DNA of 64,000 bases from Clostridium estertheticum (GCF_026650985.1 NZ_CP086239.1:4168501-4232500); one strand, 5' to 3'. Shown: positions 27,079 through 36,499, counted from the stretch's first letter. The notes: generated by a model not told the origin, from the sequence alone. Program-made: numbers and translations.

Positions 27079-27730
27079 AAATTGCTGCAATTAATTCATT
27101 ATATTCTAGTATATACATATCTGAATTTATAATAATATCTTCTTTTTGATCTTTAGATGAAGAATCATATACAGCAACTACCTTCATGCCAGCGGCTTTT
27201 GCACCTTTGACGGCTGGCAGTATATCCTCAAATACAACACACTGCGCAGGGTTTACCCCTAATTTCTCAGCAGCAAGTAAATATACATCCGGAAAGTTTT
27301 TGCCTCGAGACACCTCATCAGTGAGTGTTATAGAATCAAAATAGTGGAATATGCCATTAGACTTAAGAACAACTTCTAATAGAGATTTACTATTACTTGT
27401 AGCTAGTCCAATTTTTATATTCATTGTTTTAAGTAATGATAAGAATTCAACTACACCGGGTTTTAGTTTAACGTGATTAAGGTACTTATTATAAGCAAAA
27501 TCGTTCCATTCCTTTTTGATTTCGTCTATTGTGTCTAATATGCCAAAATTGTTTTTAAAATAGGCTGCAGTTTCATCAAAGCTAAGATGTTCTATTTGGC
27601 TTTTTAAATCTTTGGGTATTGTAATATTTCTACACTTAAAATAATTTTCATCTATTTTACTCCAAACCCACATAGAGTCGATAAGGGTTCCATCTAAATC
27701 AAAAATTGCAGCTTTAATATTAGTTAACAT
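27077..27730 (-). CDS. HAD-superfamily hydrolase, beta-phosphoglucomutase-like
   Basis: 217 residues. The HAD motifs are complete: nucleophile motif FDLDGTLIDS at residue 10, motif II LATSNSK, the conserved lysine in GKNFPDVYLLAAEKLG, and motif III/IV VVFEDILPAVKGAKAAGM. A helical cap domain at about 18-85 places it in subfamily I (beta-phosphoglucomutase, phosphoglycolate phosphatase group). The substrate cannot be assigned. AGAGGTGAC precedes the ATG. It is separated by 41 bp from the PAP2 gene on the same strand, so cotranscription is possible. Confidence 0.9.
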   Translation of the reverse strand: MLTNIKAAIFDLDGTLIDSMWVWSKIDENYFKCRNITIPKDLKSQIEHLSFDETAAYFKNNFGILDTIDEIKKEWNDFAYNKYLNHVKLKPGVVEFLSLLKTMNIKIGLATSNSKSLLEVVLKSNGIFHYFDSITLTDEVSRGKNFPDVYLLAAEKLGVNPAQCVVFEDILPAVKGAKAAGMKVVAVYDSSSKDQKEDIIINSDMYILEYNELIAAI

Positions 27731-27771
27731 TTAGTCACCTCTTATATAAGTATAATACATTTTAATTTGAT

Positions 27772-28296
27772 TCAAAAGAACTTATAAGTAAGTAAAGAAC
27801 AAGTGGTTCCAATAAAAATACCCACAATAACATCTGTTGGGTAGTGAACTCCTATGTATATTCTAGAAATCCCTACGCATAGAGCTAAGGGTATAGTTAT
27901 AAATCCAAATATAGGGAAATACAAGGCTATTATGACAGCTAATGAAAATGCACCGGTTGTATGGCCGGATGGGAAGGAGTATTTATCAATACCTATCTTC
28001 TTTATATTTAAGTTTGGAATTTTTATAAAGGGTCTTAATCTAGTAACGGTTACTTTTAGTATTTTACCAATGCCAGTACTAAGTGTTATTGAAATCATAG
28101 CGCTAATAGCCATAGTATGAAGTAAAGTGCTATGAAATAAAAAAGTAGCAGTACAAAATATAAACATAAAAGGGAAGGAGCCTAAGTAGGTCATAGATGG
28201 CATTGTAATATCTAAAAACCTACACTTCCAAGAATTGTTTATAATTCTAAGTATGTTAATATCTTTATTACTTATATACTCAAATAATGCTTTCAT
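27772..28296 (-). CDS. PAP2-family membrane phosphatase
   Basis: 174 residues, about five membrane helices. All three phosphatase motifs are canonical: KVTVTRLRP, FPSGHTTGAF, and SRIYIGVHYPTDVIVG with the catalytic His. Such proteins dephosphorylate undecaprenyl pyrophosphate or phosphatidic acid/PGP outside the membrane. Compared with the PAP2 protein at 13223 this one has the classic signature, so an undecaprenyl-pyrophosphate phosphatase role is plausible but unproven. GGGAGGAG precedes the ATG. Confidence 0.9.
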   Translation of the reverse strand: MKALFEYISNKDINILRIINNSWKCRFLDITMPSMTYLGSFPFMFIFCTATFLFHSTLLHTMAISAMISITLSTGIGKILKVTVTRLRPFIKIPNLNIKKIGIDKYSFPSGHTTGAFSLAVIIALYFPIFGFITIPLALCVGISRIYIGVHYPTDVIVGIFIGTTCSLLTYKFF

Positions 28297-28374
28297 AAAC
28301 TCCTCCCTTTGTCATAAAAAATCAATTATATATATTACTGTATATTGTATCATAAATAAGCCTATACATATAAT

Positions 28375-29721
28375 TTAAAATTCTCTACCAAATATTTTGG
28401 TTTTTTCTTTATCTTTAAAATCATCAATAGTATTAATACCAATTCTACTTAGAATATCTTTCATACAATCACTATCTATGGATGTTTTGATTTTTGAGTC
28501 TTCTGCGAATTTATTTACTCTGTTTCTCCCAGAGGTTGAGTCAATCAAAGCTTTAGGTCCACCAACGCAACCACCAACGCAACCCATACCTTCAATAAAG
28601 TTTGCATGAACTTCTTTAGTTTGAGCTTTTGTAAGTAGTACCTTACATTCTTTTACACCATTTCCTTGAATAGCATTTAATAAATGGTGTTTTTGCGGAA
28701 ATAATTTCTCTATCATTTCGCCAACAGCTATAGATACTCCTCCAGTTCTTGCATAAAGTCTACCACCACGAGATGCGTATTCAGTAGAGACATCTTCTTC
28801 AAGTTTTTCCGGGTCAATGCCAAGTGTCTCAAAAATACCCTTGAGTTCTGCGAAGGTAAGTACATAATCTATATCACCTAAAAGATCCTTTTCTTTAGCT
28901 TCACCTTTTTTTGCAATGCAGGGTCCTATAAAGACTACTTTGCAGTTAGGGTTCAATTTCTTTAATACTCTACCAGATGCAATCATAGGAGATACAGATG
29001 GGGATACATACTTAACTAAATCATTGTACACCCTCTTTACCATTCCTACCCACATAGGGCAACAGCAGGATGTAAGCATTAAATCTTCTTTAGTTTTAAC
29101 ATGTTCATCAAATTCTACTGCTTCTTTTATTGTAAGCATATCTGCAAAAAATGCAACTTCAACCATATCTGCGAAACCTATTTTTTTAAAAGCGGTTCTA
29201 AGATTATAAGCGTTAACATTTTCACCGAATTGGCCAGTAATGGCAGGGGCTACAGCTGCTATAACTGTGGAATTTCCTTTTAATAAATTTAAAAGTGGAA
29301 TAAATTCTACTTTATCCATTAAAGCACCACTAGGACATGCGTCTACGCAAAATCCACATTCTGTGCATTTATCATTGTCAATGTAGGAAGTCTTGGTTTT
29401 ATTATCTATTAATATAGCATCAAAAGGGCAAGATGCTTGGCAACTTGTTTTCCCTGGTTTATCTGAACAATTTATAGTACAACCTTTAATTTTATTTACA
29501 ACTTTATGATTTGTTTCATAGGTCGAGATAGCCTTTTTCAAATCATCTATGTAATTAAGCGAAAAATCTACATCAACACCACAAAGTGAAGAAATAATGG
29601 CACTTAAGTCTTTTTTATTAACATCATCTTTAGATAGTAACTCATGAACCTTATTTTCAAAATTATCTTCATTATAAGATTTAATTAGAGCCTTAAAAAG
29701 TTCGTTATAAATTTTATTCAA
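28375..29721 (-). CDS. [FeFe]-hydrogenase-family protein, group B-like
   Basis: 448 residues from the TTG at 29721, which has AGGAG 8 bases upstream; the GTG at 29730 overlaps that site. A ferredoxin-like part (about 80-135) has two [4Fe-4S] cysteine sets, including CTECGFCVDACP. The H-cluster domain follows: motif 1 TSCCCPMW (three adjacent cysteines, not the usual TSCCP), motif 2 FIGPCIAKK, motif 3 GMGCVGGCVGG. The TSCCCP and SPMIASGR forms resemble group B (CpIII-like) clostridial hydrogenases. It would couple ferredoxin to H2. No maturation genes (hydE/F/G) are nearby. Confidence 0.9.
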   Translation of the reverse strand: MNKIYNELFKALIKSYNEDNFENKVHELLSKDDVNKKDLSAIISSLCGVDVDFSLNYIDDLKKAISTYETNHKVVNKIKGCTINCSDKPGKTSCQASCPFDAILIDNKTKTSYIDNDKCTECGFCVDACPSGALMDKVEFIPLLNLLKGNSTVIAAVAPAITGQFGENVNAYNLRTAFKKIGFADMVEVAFFADMLTIKEAVEFDEHVKTKEDLMLTSCCCPMWVGMVKRVYNDLVKYVSPSVSPMIASGRVLKKLNPNCKVVFIGPCIAKKGEAKEKDLLGDIDYVLTFAELKGIFETLGIDPEKLEEDVSTEYASRGGRLYARTGGVSIAVGEMIEKLFPQKHHLLNAIQGNGVKECKVLLTKAQTKEVHANFIEGMGCVGGCVGGPKALIDSTSGRNRVNKFAEDSKIKTSIDSDCMKDILSRIGINTIDDFKDKEKTKIFGREF

Positions 29722-29862
29722 AATAATCACTCCTAATTTGTTATAAGTTATTTAATGATTTTAGCATAATATTGAGAAAACACAATAAAATGTAATATCA
29801 TTATTAATTTTATCAAGAATGAAGTTTTTTATACATTTTAATAGTGTGAAAAAATTTGAAAT

Positions 29863-29893
29863 AAAAAAAGAGTTGTCATTAGACAACTCTTTT
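29863..29893 (-). terminator. Terminator of tRNA-Pro
   Basis: AAAGAGTTGTC-TAAT-GACAACTCTTT on the minus strand followed by a T-run, directly after the tRNA 3' end. Confidence 0.9.
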
Positions 29894-29969
29894 TGGTCGG
29901 GGTGACAGGGATTGAACCTGCGACCTCATGGTCCCAAACCACGCGCGCTCCCAGCTGCGCTACACCCCG
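29894..29969 (-). tRNA. tRNA-Pro (anticodon TGG)
   Basis: On the minus strand the gene starts CGGGGTGTAGCGCAGC and ends CACCCCG-A-CCA. The acceptor stem CGGGGTG/CACCCCG is perfect, the anticodon loop TTTGGGA carries TGG, the T loop TTCAATC is normal, and CCA is encoded. It is a single gene with its own perfect promoter and terminator. Confidence 0.97.
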
Positions 29970-29981
29970 AAGACAATTTTA

Positions 29982-30010
29982 ATTATACAAAACAAACTGA
30001 TAAATGTCAA
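29982..30010 (-). promoter_or_regulatory. Perfect sigma-A promoter of tRNA-Pro
   Basis: TTGACA, 17-base spacer, TATAAT on the minus strand, 12 bases upstream of the mature tRNA 5' end. This is an exact consensus match, as expected for a stable-RNA promoter. Confidence 0.95.
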
Positions 30011-30088
30011 CAAAATTTTCAAATCTTTCTAAAAACATTTGATATAAAATCTATAAAACATAAATTCTATTTGTTGAAGACAATAGTT

Positions 30089-30117
30089 ATTATATAAAAT
30101 AAATGTATAAATGTCAA
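30089..30117 (-). promoter_or_regulatory. Second perfect sigma-A promoter, near-copy of tRNA-Pro promoter
   Basis: TTGACA, 17-base spacer, TATAAT on the minus strand, 107 bases upstream of the first. The two share the frame TTGACATTTAT-n3-TTT-n-TTTT and, after TATAAT, the initial transcribed segment ATTGTCTTC. Here no tRNA follows ATTGTCTTC. Confidence 0.8.
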
Positions 30118-30161
30118 GATAATTTATATATTTACTTTTAAACACAATAATTATCAATTAT

Positions 30162-30204
30162 TTAAAAAAGGGTTCGGATAGTAATTTCATTATACCATCC
30201 GAAA
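30162..30204 (-). terminator. Terminator after small membrane protein gene
   Basis: TTCGGATGGTATAAT pairs with ATTACTATCCGAA with minor mismatch, followed on the minus strand by CCCTTTTTT. Confidence 0.75.
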
Positions 30205-30220
30205 AGCATCAATATGTTAA

Positions 30221-30544
30221 TTACTTTTTATGAGTGTCCGTTTCCTTATCGCCGGTACCTCTAGTAGGTACAGTAGACATAACAAAACCCACTAATATAG
30301 AGACTAAGACAGGAGCGGCAACATTAATATACACTATATATTGCGTCTTATATAATACAAGAGCAGTAAGGGATGTGACCAAAACACTTGCTACAAAAAT
30401 AATAATTACAAATTTTGCGAAAGAACTCATAAATTTTTCATATAATCTATGACGAGTTGGTCCACTTATAACATGTACAAATAAAAAATATGAGGCAAAA
30501 ATTATTACTATATCAACTACAGCCGAAACTAGAAAATTTTTCAT
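30221..30544 (-). CDS. Small membrane protein of unknown function
   Basis: 107 residues from the ATG at 30544, which has GGAGG 8 bases upstream; a TTG-started extension to 30559 would include the ribosome-binding site. Two or three predicted membrane helices (about 3-25, 42-65, 70-90) and a short polar, charged C-terminal tail (GTGDKETDTHKK). I recognise no domain. It is a monocistronic unit between two terminators, downstream of murC. Confidence 0.75.
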   Translation of the reverse strand: MKNFLVSAVVDIVIIFASYFLFVHVISGPTRHRLYEKFMSSFAKFVIIIFVASVLVTSLTALVLYKTQYIVYINVAAPVLVSILVGFVMSTVPTRGTGDKETDTHKK

Positions 30545-30620
30545 TATATATACCTCCAAAACATTTTTTCAAGTTTAGTGTTACCACGAAATGATATTTT
30601 TACGCAATATAATTGAAAAT

Positions 30621-30655
30621 AAAAAAATCATGGCAAGTAGCCCATGATTTTTTTA
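30621..30655. terminator. Terminator after murC
   Basis: AAAAAATCATGG pairs with CCATGATTTTTT around a short loop. A/T runs on both sides make it effective in both directions, and it ends leftward murC transcription. Confidence 0.9.
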
Positions 30656-30690
30656 TGAATTATTAAAAATATTTTGATTAAGATATATAA

Positions 30691-32070
30691 TTATTTTAGG
30701 TACATTTCGCCTACGTTAACAACGTCTCCTGCGCCCATAGTTATAAGAATATCGCCATTTTGTAAATTGGCTTTAAGATAACTTACAATTTCATCAAAGC
30801 TATGAATATTTATGCAATTTATGTTTTTTTCTCTTATTCTATCGCCAAGCATATCTGAACTTACAACACCAGTATCTTTCTCCCTAGCAGCATAAATATC
30901 TGCGAGTATTAGAGTATCTATATCGTAAAAAGAATTTGAAAAATCCTCAAATAAGCTTAAGGTTCTTGAATAAGTATGGGGCTGAAAAACACAATAAATT
31001 TTATTGTGGGGGTAATGCTTAGTAGCACTTAGAGTTGTTTTTATTTCTGTAGGATGATGAGCATAATCATCAATAACAGTTACTCCGTTCTTAGTTCCCT
31101 TTAACTCAAATCTTCTATGGGTACCATTAAATGCTGAAAGACCGGAAGTGATAGAGTTTTTAGAAAAATCAAGAATTAGTGAAGCTCCTATACTTGCAAG
31201 TGAATTTAGAACATTATGTTGCCCAGGTACATTAAGATTTATGTGAAATAGCAACAAGCCTTCTTTATATACATTAAAGTTTGCGCAACCTAATTCGTTA
31301 TAAACAATATCTTTTGCTCTAAGATCTCCGTGATTTAGACCATAAGTAAGTATAGTACATTTATAGTCATTATTATGGAGAATAGTTTTAACATTCTCAT
31401 CTTCTATATTTGCAACTAGGTAGCCATCTTTGGGTATGAGATTAATGAATTTTACAAAAGTGTCTTTAATGTGATTTATGTCCCTATAGTAATCTAGATG
31501 ATCTGCATCTATATTAAGTATTGTTGCAATATATGGGAAAAACTTTAAAAATGAAGCCTTATATTCACAGGCTTCTGTAATAAAATAGTCACTATGTCCA
31601 GCTAGAACATTGCCGGAAATAGCATCTAATTCTCCGCCAACTAATATTGTAGGATCTACATCCTCTTTTAAAATTATATGTGCAAGCATTGAAGTTGTAG
31701 TTGTTTTACCATGTGTACCAGATATCGCTACGTTATATTTATGACCTTTCATAATTTGACCTAGAAATTCAGCCCTATCCATTAAAGGAATATTTAATTC
31801 AATAGCTTTAATATATTCAGGATTTTCAGGAGGGATAGCAGCAGTGTAAACTACTAAATCAACATCTTTTATATTAGAGGCATCATGTCCTATATATATT
31901 TCAACATCTTGTTTTTTTAGCTTATCGGTTATATGTGAAGAATGCATATCAGAACCTGAAACCTTATATCCGTTTTTTACAAGTATTTCAGCAAGGCCGC
32001 TCATGCTTATACCGCCAATACCTATGAAATGAATTTTTTTGCTCTTATCTTTTATAAAATCAAAAGACAT
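30691..32070 (-). CDS. murC: UDP-N-acetylmuramate--L-alanine ligase
   Basis: 459 residues, normal length. MurC adds L-Ala to UDP-MurNAc with ATP, the first peptide step of peptidoglycan synthesis. Visible: N-terminal Rossmann [14 protein letters not shown] (residues 15-28), the ATP loop [13 protein letters not shown] near 117, the central [21 protein letters not shown], and C-terminal [16 protein letters not shown] precedes the ATG. The gene reads against the purR-side genes, forming the divergent edge of the conserved block. Confidence 0.98.
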   Translation of the reverse strand: MSFDFIKDKSKKIHFIGIGGISMSGLAEILVKNGYKVSGSDMHSSHITDKLKKQDVEIYIGHDASNIKDVDLVVYTAAIPPENPEYIKAIELNIPLMDRAEFLGQIMKGHKYNVAISGTHGKTTTTSMLAHIILKEDVDPTILVGGELDAISGNVLAGHSDYFITEACEYKASFLKFFPYIATILNIDADHLDYYRDINHIKDTFVKFINLIPKDGYLVANIEDENVKTILHNNDYKCTILTYGLNHGDLRAKDIVYNELGCANFNVYKEGLLLFHINLNVPGQHNVLNSLASIGASLILDFSKNSITSGLSAFNGTHRRFELKGTKNGVTVIDDYAHHPTEIKTTLSATKHYPHNKIYCVFQPHTYSRTLSLFEDFSNSFYDIDTLILADIYAAREKDTGVVSSDMLGDRIREKNINCINIHSFDEIVSYLKANLQNGDILITMGAGDVVNVGEMYLK

Positions 32071-32134
32071 TATATCAACTCCTTAAAAAAATTATTATTG
32101 TTATTATTATTTAGTATATGTAAATTATATTAGT

Positions 32135-32166
32135 AGTGCTTATATTAAATAATTATTATAAGCACT
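32135..32166. promoter_or_regulatory. Inverted repeat in murC leader
   Basis: AGTGCTTATA, 12-base spacer, TATAAGCACT, perfect 10-bp arms, about 65 bases upstream of the murC start. There is no T-run, so it is more likely an operator or leader hairpin than a terminator. Confidence 0.4.
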
Positions 32167-32297
32167 TCTTAATTATATACAAAATATCAAAAAAACTATA
32201 CACAATTCAAAAAAAACTAAATAAAATACAAAATAACGTTCTGGAATTGGGTTTATAAGCATTGTAATAAAGATAAAAAAGATTTACAATTAAAATA

Positions 32298-32331
32298 CGA
32301 ATGATATTATGAATTTTACTAGGTAAAATTC
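32298..32331. promoter_or_regulatory. Candidate PurR-type operator
   Basis: CGAAT at 32298 and an inverted ATTCG at 32329-32333 flank the perfect inverted repeat GAATTTTAC-TAG-GTAAAATTC. B. subtilis PurBoxes have a CGAAC core in inverted pairs upstream of purR, so autoregulation is plausible. The cores here are CGAAT, so the match is only partial. Confidence 0.4.
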
Positions 32332-32358
32332 GTAAAATAAAAATATGGGTGATATATT

Positions 32359-33180
32359 ATGAATAAATATAGTAGAAATCAAAGAGTTACAGGTATAACA
32401 AAGGTACTAACAGAAAATCCTAATAAAACAATAAATCTAAAAACTTTTACAGAATTATTTAATGCAGCTAAATCTACAATTAGTGAAGATATTGTTATTG
32501 TCAGGGAAACACTTAATGAATTATCCATGGGAAGAATTGAAACAGTAGCCGGCGCAGCTGGTGGAGTAAAATACATTTGTGGAGTCTCAAAGCAAGAAAG
32601 TAGGATATTCGCAGATGAGATATGCAAAATTTTAATACAAAAAGATAGAGTAATACCAGGAAATTTTATATATATGACTGATATTATGTATAATCCAGAA
32701 ATAGTGCACAAAGCAGGAGTGATACTTGCCTCTGCTTTTAGTGAGTTAGATATAGACTATGTAGTTACGGTGGAGACCAAAGGGATACCACTGGCATATG
32801 AGGTGGCAAAGATGTTAGGCGTCCAACTAGTTATTGTACGGCATGATCCTAAGGTTACTGAAGGAAGTACTGTTAGCATAAATTATGCTTCTGGTTCTAG
32901 TAATAGGATTCAAACGATGTCATTATCTAGAAAATCTATAAAAAAAGGGAGCAAATGTGTTTTCATAGATGATTTTATGAAGGCTGGAGGGACTGCAATA
33001 GGCATAATTAATTTACTTAAAGAGTTTGAAAGTGAGCTTTTAGGTATTGGTGTTCTTGTCGATAATATTGAAAGTGGACATAAATTAGTAGAAGAGTACA
33101 TATCAATTATTCAGTTCACAGGAATAAATAATGAAGGTATCGCGGAGTTAACTCCATCAGAAATATTCGAAAAAGTGTAA
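32359..33180 (+). CDS. purR: Purine operon repressor PurR
   Basis: 273 residues. A winged-helix N-domain (about 1-75, QRVTGITKVLTENPNK and TFTELFNAAKSTISED) is followed by a phosphoribosyltransferase-fold domain with the PRPP loop CVFIDDFMKAGGTA near 200. The family represses purine genes, and PRPP releases it from DNA. GGGTGAT precedes the ATG. Position beside murC/spoVG/glmU/prs matches the Firmicutes order. The PRPP made by the downstream prs product is its effector in B. subtilis. Confidence 0.97.
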   Translation: MNKYSRNQRVTGITKVLTENPNKTINLKTFTELFNAAKSTISEDIVIVRETLNELSMGRIETVAGAAGGVKYICGVSKQESRIFADEICKILIQKDRVIPGNFIYMTDIMYNPEIVHKAGVILASAFSELDIDYVVTVETKGIPLAYEVAKMLGVQLVIVRHDPKVTEGSTVSINYASGSSNRIQTMSLSRKSIKKGSKCVFIDDFMKAGGTAIGIINLLKEFESELLGIGVLVDNIESGHKLVEEYISIIQFTGINNEGIAELTPSEIFEKV

Positions 33181-33215
33181 TATTCAAAATATTTAATATT
33201 TATTTATAATTTTAG

Positions 33216-33242
33216 AAGGAAAAATACAATTTATAGAGAAAT
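33216..33242 (+). promoter_or_regulatory. Candidate sigma-H promoter of spoVG
   Basis: AAGGAAAAA, about 13-base spacer, GAGAAAT. It resembles the sigma-H pattern (RNAGGAWWW ... GAAT) with one mismatch. B. subtilis spoVG is sigma-H dependent. The TATAAT at 33258 is too close to the start codon to serve as the -10. Confidence 0.35.
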
Positions 33243-33283
33243 AGTATAAATATAACGTATAATGCAACTTGGAGGTGGAGTGT

Positions 33284-33604
33284 ATGGAAATCACAGATGT
33301 TAGAATTAGAAAAATAGCTACAGAAGGTAAAATGAAAGCGATTGTATCAATAACTTTTGACAATGAATTCGTTGTTCATGATATTAAAGTTATAGAGGGT
33401 CAAAGTGGTCTTTTTATTGCTATGCCAAGTAGAAAAACACCAGATGGAGAATTTAAGGACATAGCTCATCCAATAAATACTCAAACAAGAGAGAAAATTC
33501 AAACAGCTATTTTAGATGAATATGAAAAAGTTAGAAATGAAGAACCAGTAGCAAGAGTAGTAGAAAAAGTAGTAGAAAAAACAGAAGAAGTTTTAGAAGT
33601 ATAA
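33284..33604 (+). CDS. spoVG: SpoVG, small RNA/DNA-binding regulator
   Basis: 106 residues from the ATG at 33284, chosen because GGAGGTGGAG lies just before it; a TTG-started frame from 33269 would include that site. The core ([53 protein letters not shown]) is typical of SpoVG, a nucleic-acid-binding regulator linked to sporulation and cell envelope. The C-terminus is extended by an acidic-basic repeat ([15 protein letters not shown]) that is poorly conserved in the family. A hairpin terminator follows. Confidence 0.97.
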   Translation: MEITDVRIRKIATEGKMKAIVSITFDNEFVVHDIKVIEGQSGLFIAMPSRKTPDGEFKDIAHPINTQTREKIQTAILDEYEKVRNEEPVARVVEKVVEKTEEVLEV

Positions 33605-33633
33605 AAAAGAGGGGGAAACCCCTTTTATTTTTT
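33605..33633 (+). terminator. Terminator after spoVG
   Basis: AAAAGAGGGG-GAAA-CCCCTTTT then ATTTTTT. Confidence 0.92.
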
Positions 33634-33685
33634 CGAAGAAAATAATGAAAAATAGTTAAGGCTAGTTGCAATTAAATGTTTTATA

Positions 33686-33716
33686 AAATATAATATATAA
33701 TATAATATAATATAAT
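33686..33716. repeat. Short AT tandem repeat (TATAA units)
   Basis: About six imperfect repeats of TATAA/ATAAT upstream of glmU, a likely slippage-prone tract. It may also offer several overlapping -10 like sequences. Confidence 0.6.
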
Positions 33717-33788
33717 GTATTTTAATTAAAGTTAATGTAATTTTTAATCTGTAAATATGTCGAATTATTGTATAAAGAGGTGTTTTAT

Positions 33789-35159
33789 TTGTATAAATGC
33801 GCTATAATATTAGCTGCAGGTGAAGGAAAAAGAATGAACTCAAATACTCCTAAGGTTATGCATAAAGTTTGTGGTAAAGAAATGATAAATCATGTTATTG
33901 ATACCATGAGAAGTGCAGATATTGATAGGGTAGATGTGGTAATTGGAAGAGGAGCCGCAGAGGTTAAAAAAGGAACAGAAGATAGAAAAATCAATTATTC
34001 TGTTCAAGAAGATCAGTTAGGAACAGGTCATGCAGTTATGTGTGCCAAAGAATTTCTAAGTGGTAATGATGGTATCGTCGCAATATTTGTTGGAGATGGG
34101 CCATTAATTAGTGAGCATACTGTTAGAGAGCTCTTAGATTATCATGAAAAAGGTAATTATAAAGCTACTATATTAACTTCAAGAATGAATGACCCTGCAA
34201 AATATGGTAGGATTATTCGCGATGAAAATGGAGAGGTTAAGAAAATAGTTGAGTTTAAGGATGCTACCACCGAAGAAAAATTAGTTGAAGAAATAAATTC
34301 GGGAATGTATTGCTTTAACATAAAAGAACTACTTATTAGTTTAGATAAATTAGATAATAATAATGCTCAAAAGGAATACTATTTAACGGATGTTATTGGT
34401 ATATTAAAGGATCAAGGGCTTAAAGTTGGAGCATTTGATGTTTTAGCTGACGAAATTACTGCTGTTAATTCTAAGGTAGAGCTTGCAAATGCTGAAGCGA
34501 TTATGAGAAAAAGAATAAATGAAAAGCATATGGAAAATGGAGTAACAATAATGGATCCAAGCAATACATATATAGACTGCGATGTTATGATAGGGAAAGA
34601 TACTATTATATATCCAGGTAATGTACTACAAGGCACAACTATCATTAAAGAAGAATGTGTTCTTTATCCTAATAATAGAATTACTGATAGCATTTTAGGA
34701 AATGGAATTGTAATTCAAAGCTCTGTAGTAATTGAAAGCCAAATAGGGGAGAAAACTACCGTAGGACCTTTCGCATATATAAGGCCAGAAAGCAATATAG
34801 GTAAACATGCTAGAATAGGAGATTTTGTTGAAATAAAAAAATCAACTATTGGGGATAATACAAAAGTATCTCATCTTACATATATTGGTGATGCCGAAGT
34901 TGGAAGTGGATGTAATTTTGGTTGCGGAACTGTGGTTGTAAATTATGACGGTAAAGCAAAATATAAAACTACCATAGGAAATAATGTTTTTATAGGCTGT
35001 AATACTAATCTAGTAGCACCTGTAACAGTTAATGATAATGCATATACTGCTGCCGGGTCTACAATTACAAGTGGGGTGCCTAAAAATACTTTGGCAATAG
35101 CTAGAGCAAGGCAAAAGAATATTGAAAATTGGGTAGTAAAAAAAGGACTTAATAAATAA
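33789..35159 (+). CDS. glmU: Bifunctional UDP-GlcNAc pyrophosphorylase / GlcN-1-P acetyltransferase
   Basis: 456 residues from the TTG at 33789, exactly the B. subtilis length; AGAGGTG (33776-33782) lies 6 bases ahead. GlmU makes UDP-GlcNAc for cell wall. The uridyltransferase loop [11 protein letters not shown] is at residue 8, with QLGTGHAV and GDGPLI following. The C-terminal half is a left-handed hexapeptide beta-helix ([30 protein letters not shown]) with acetyltransferase residues. A frame starting at 33768 would cross the ribosome-binding site. Confidence 0.97.
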   Translation: MYKCAIILAAGEGKRMNSNTPKVMHKVCGKEMINHVIDTMRSADIDRVDVVIGRGAAEVKKGTEDRKINYSVQEDQLGTGHAVMCAKEFLSGNDGIVAIFVGDGPLISEHTVRELLDYHEKGNYKATILTSRMNDPAKYGRIIRDENGEVKKIVEFKDATTEEKLVEEINSGMYCFNIKELLISLDKLDNNNAQKEYYLTDVIGILKDQGLKVGAFDVLADEITAVNSKVELANAEAIMRKRINEKHMENGVTIMDPSNTYIDCDVMIGKDTIIYPGNVLQGTTIIKEECVLYPNNRITDSILGNGIVIQSSVVIESQIGEKTTVGPFAYIRPESNIGKHARIGDFVEIKKSTIGDNTKVSHLTYIGDAEVGSGCNFGCGTVVVNYDGKAKYKTTIGNNVFIGCNTNLVAPVTVNDNAYTAAGSTITSGVPKNTLAIARARQKNIENWVVKKGLNK

Positions 35160-35204
35160 GTTAGCAAAGTATTCAGTAAGTAAATTACAAAGGGAGGTGG
35201 AAAA

Positions 35205-35273
35205 CTGATTTTCGCAGTAGAATGGGTATATGAAAAATTACGTGATATAGTATGTGAGATTTTAATACTCTAG
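35205..35273 (+). other. Possible micro-ORF with CTG start behind a strong Shine-Dalgarno
   Basis: GGGAGGTGG at 35192-35200 is one of the strongest ribosome-binding sites in the window, yet no ATG/GTG/TTG opens a useful frame behind it. The frame from CTG at 35205 encodes 22 residues beginning LIFAVEWVYEKLRD and ending CEILIL, an amphipathic to hydrophobic peptide. A perfect hairpin CATTCTATTT-AGT-AAATAGAATG follows. It could be a remnant or a leader peptide ahead of prs. Confidence 0.2.
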
Positions 35274-35362
35274 ACTGCCATTCTATTTAGTAAATAGAAT
35301 GAAAATATATATAAATTATACTAAAATATGATTTATGAAAATTTTGAGAATCAGGACTGCAG

Positions 35363-36334
35363 ATGATAAGCCATGGCAAAAATATTAAGATTTTCACAGG
35401 TAACTCAAATCCTAAATTAGCGTCAGATATAGCAGATATACTCGGATTACCACTCGGAGATTCGAATGTAGGAACTTTTAGTGACGGAGAAATATCTGTT
35501 AATATTCATGAAACAGTTAGAGGAGCGGATGTATTTGTTGTTCAATCAACTAATGCACCAGTAAATGATAATTTAATGGAATTACTTATTATGATTGATG
35601 CATTTAAGAGAGCTTCGGCAGGAAGAATAACAGCTGTTATTCCATATTATGGATATGCAAGACAGGATAGGAAAGCAAAAGCTAGAGATCCAATTACAGC
35701 AAAACTTGTGGCAGATATTATAACAACTGCAGGAGCGGATAGAGTGCTTACCATGGATTTACATGCAGCTCAAATACAAGGATATTTCAATATCCCTGTT
35801 GATAATATGACAGGAACACCAATACTTGCAAAATACTATATCGAAAATGGTTTTAAGGATAGGGATGATGTAGTTGTAGTTGCACCAGATCTTGGAAGCG
35901 TTGCTAGATCAAGAAAATTTGCAGATAAATTGCATGCACCAATAGCAATAATTGATAAGAGAAGACCAAAAGCTAATGTTGCAGAGATTATGAATGTTAT
36001 AGGCGATATTAAAAATAAGACGGTTATCATGATGGATGATATGATAGACACTGCAGGTACGATAACTAATGGAGCTAATGCTTTAGTTAAACTAGGAGCA
36101 AAAGAGGTTTATGCTTGTTGTAGTCATGGAGTGTTATCAGGTCCTGCTATTCAAAGAATAAACGATTCTGTAATAAAAGAATTAATAATATTAAATACAA
36201 TTGAGATACCAGAAGATAAGCAGTGCTCAAAATTCACTACATTATCAGTGGCACCAATTTTGGCTGAAGCTATAAAGAGAATATATGAAGATGTTTCTGT
36301 AAGCAAGCTATTTGAAGATACTAATAACTTATAA
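35363..36334 (+). CDS. prs: Ribose-phosphate pyrophosphokinase
   Basis: 323 residues. It makes PRPP from ribose-5-phosphate and ATP for nucleotide, His and Trp synthesis. Class I features: [27 protein letters not shown] (ATP loop), the [11 protein letters not shown] metal site, [11 protein letters not shown], and the PRPP loop [12 protein letters not shown] near residue 223. The ribosome-binding site is weak (AGGAC about 8 bases ahead). The glmU-prs order is conserved in Firmicutes, but here 203 bp containing a possible micro-ORF separates them. Confidence 0.98.
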   Translation: MISHGKNIKIFTGNSNPKLASDIADILGLPLGDSNVGTFSDGEISVNIHETVRGADVFVVQSTNAPVNDNLMELLIMIDAFKRASAGRITAVIPYYGYARQDRKAKARDPITAKLVADIITTAGADRVLTMDLHAAQIQGYFNIPVDNMTGTPILAKYYIENGFKDRDDVVVVAPDLGSVARSRKFADKLHAPIAIIDKRRPKANVAEIMNVIGDIKNKTVIMMDDMIDTAGTITNGANALVKLGAKEVYACCSHGVLSGPAIQRINDSVIKELIILNTIEIPEDKQCSKFTTLSVAPILAEAIKRIYEDVSVSKLFEDTNNL

Positions 36335-36345
36335 TTACATAGTTT

Positions 36346-36395
36346 AAAATAGTGATGCTTTATTATCTTTATAATAAAGCATCGCTATTTTTTAT
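36346..36395 (+). terminator. Terminator after prs
   Basis: AATAGTGATGCTTTATTA pairs with TAATAAAGCATCGCTATT, followed by TTTTATTA. Confidence 0.95.
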
Positions 36396-36475
36396 TACAA
36401 TAATATTTACAAAATATTCAAAAAATGATTACAATATACATAAATTAAATTTAAAAAAACAAGGAAATTACTCCA

Positions 36476-36499
36476 TTGTAACGGTGAATAATTTGTAAC
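36476..36499 (+). promoter_or_regulatory. Direct repeat TTGTAAC, candidate response-regulator box
   Basis: TTGTAAC occurs at 36476 and 36493, with a related inverted ATTACAAT at 36429. Direct repeats of this length are common binding sites for OmpR/PhoB regulators, so they could be autoregulatory for the gene at 36627. The 17-base period is longer than the usual 10-11. Confidence 0.3.

Noticed and set aside
29912-30097. 61-residue rightward ORF across tRNA-Pro
   Set aside because: Antisense to a clear tRNA and its promoters, with no ribosome-binding site.
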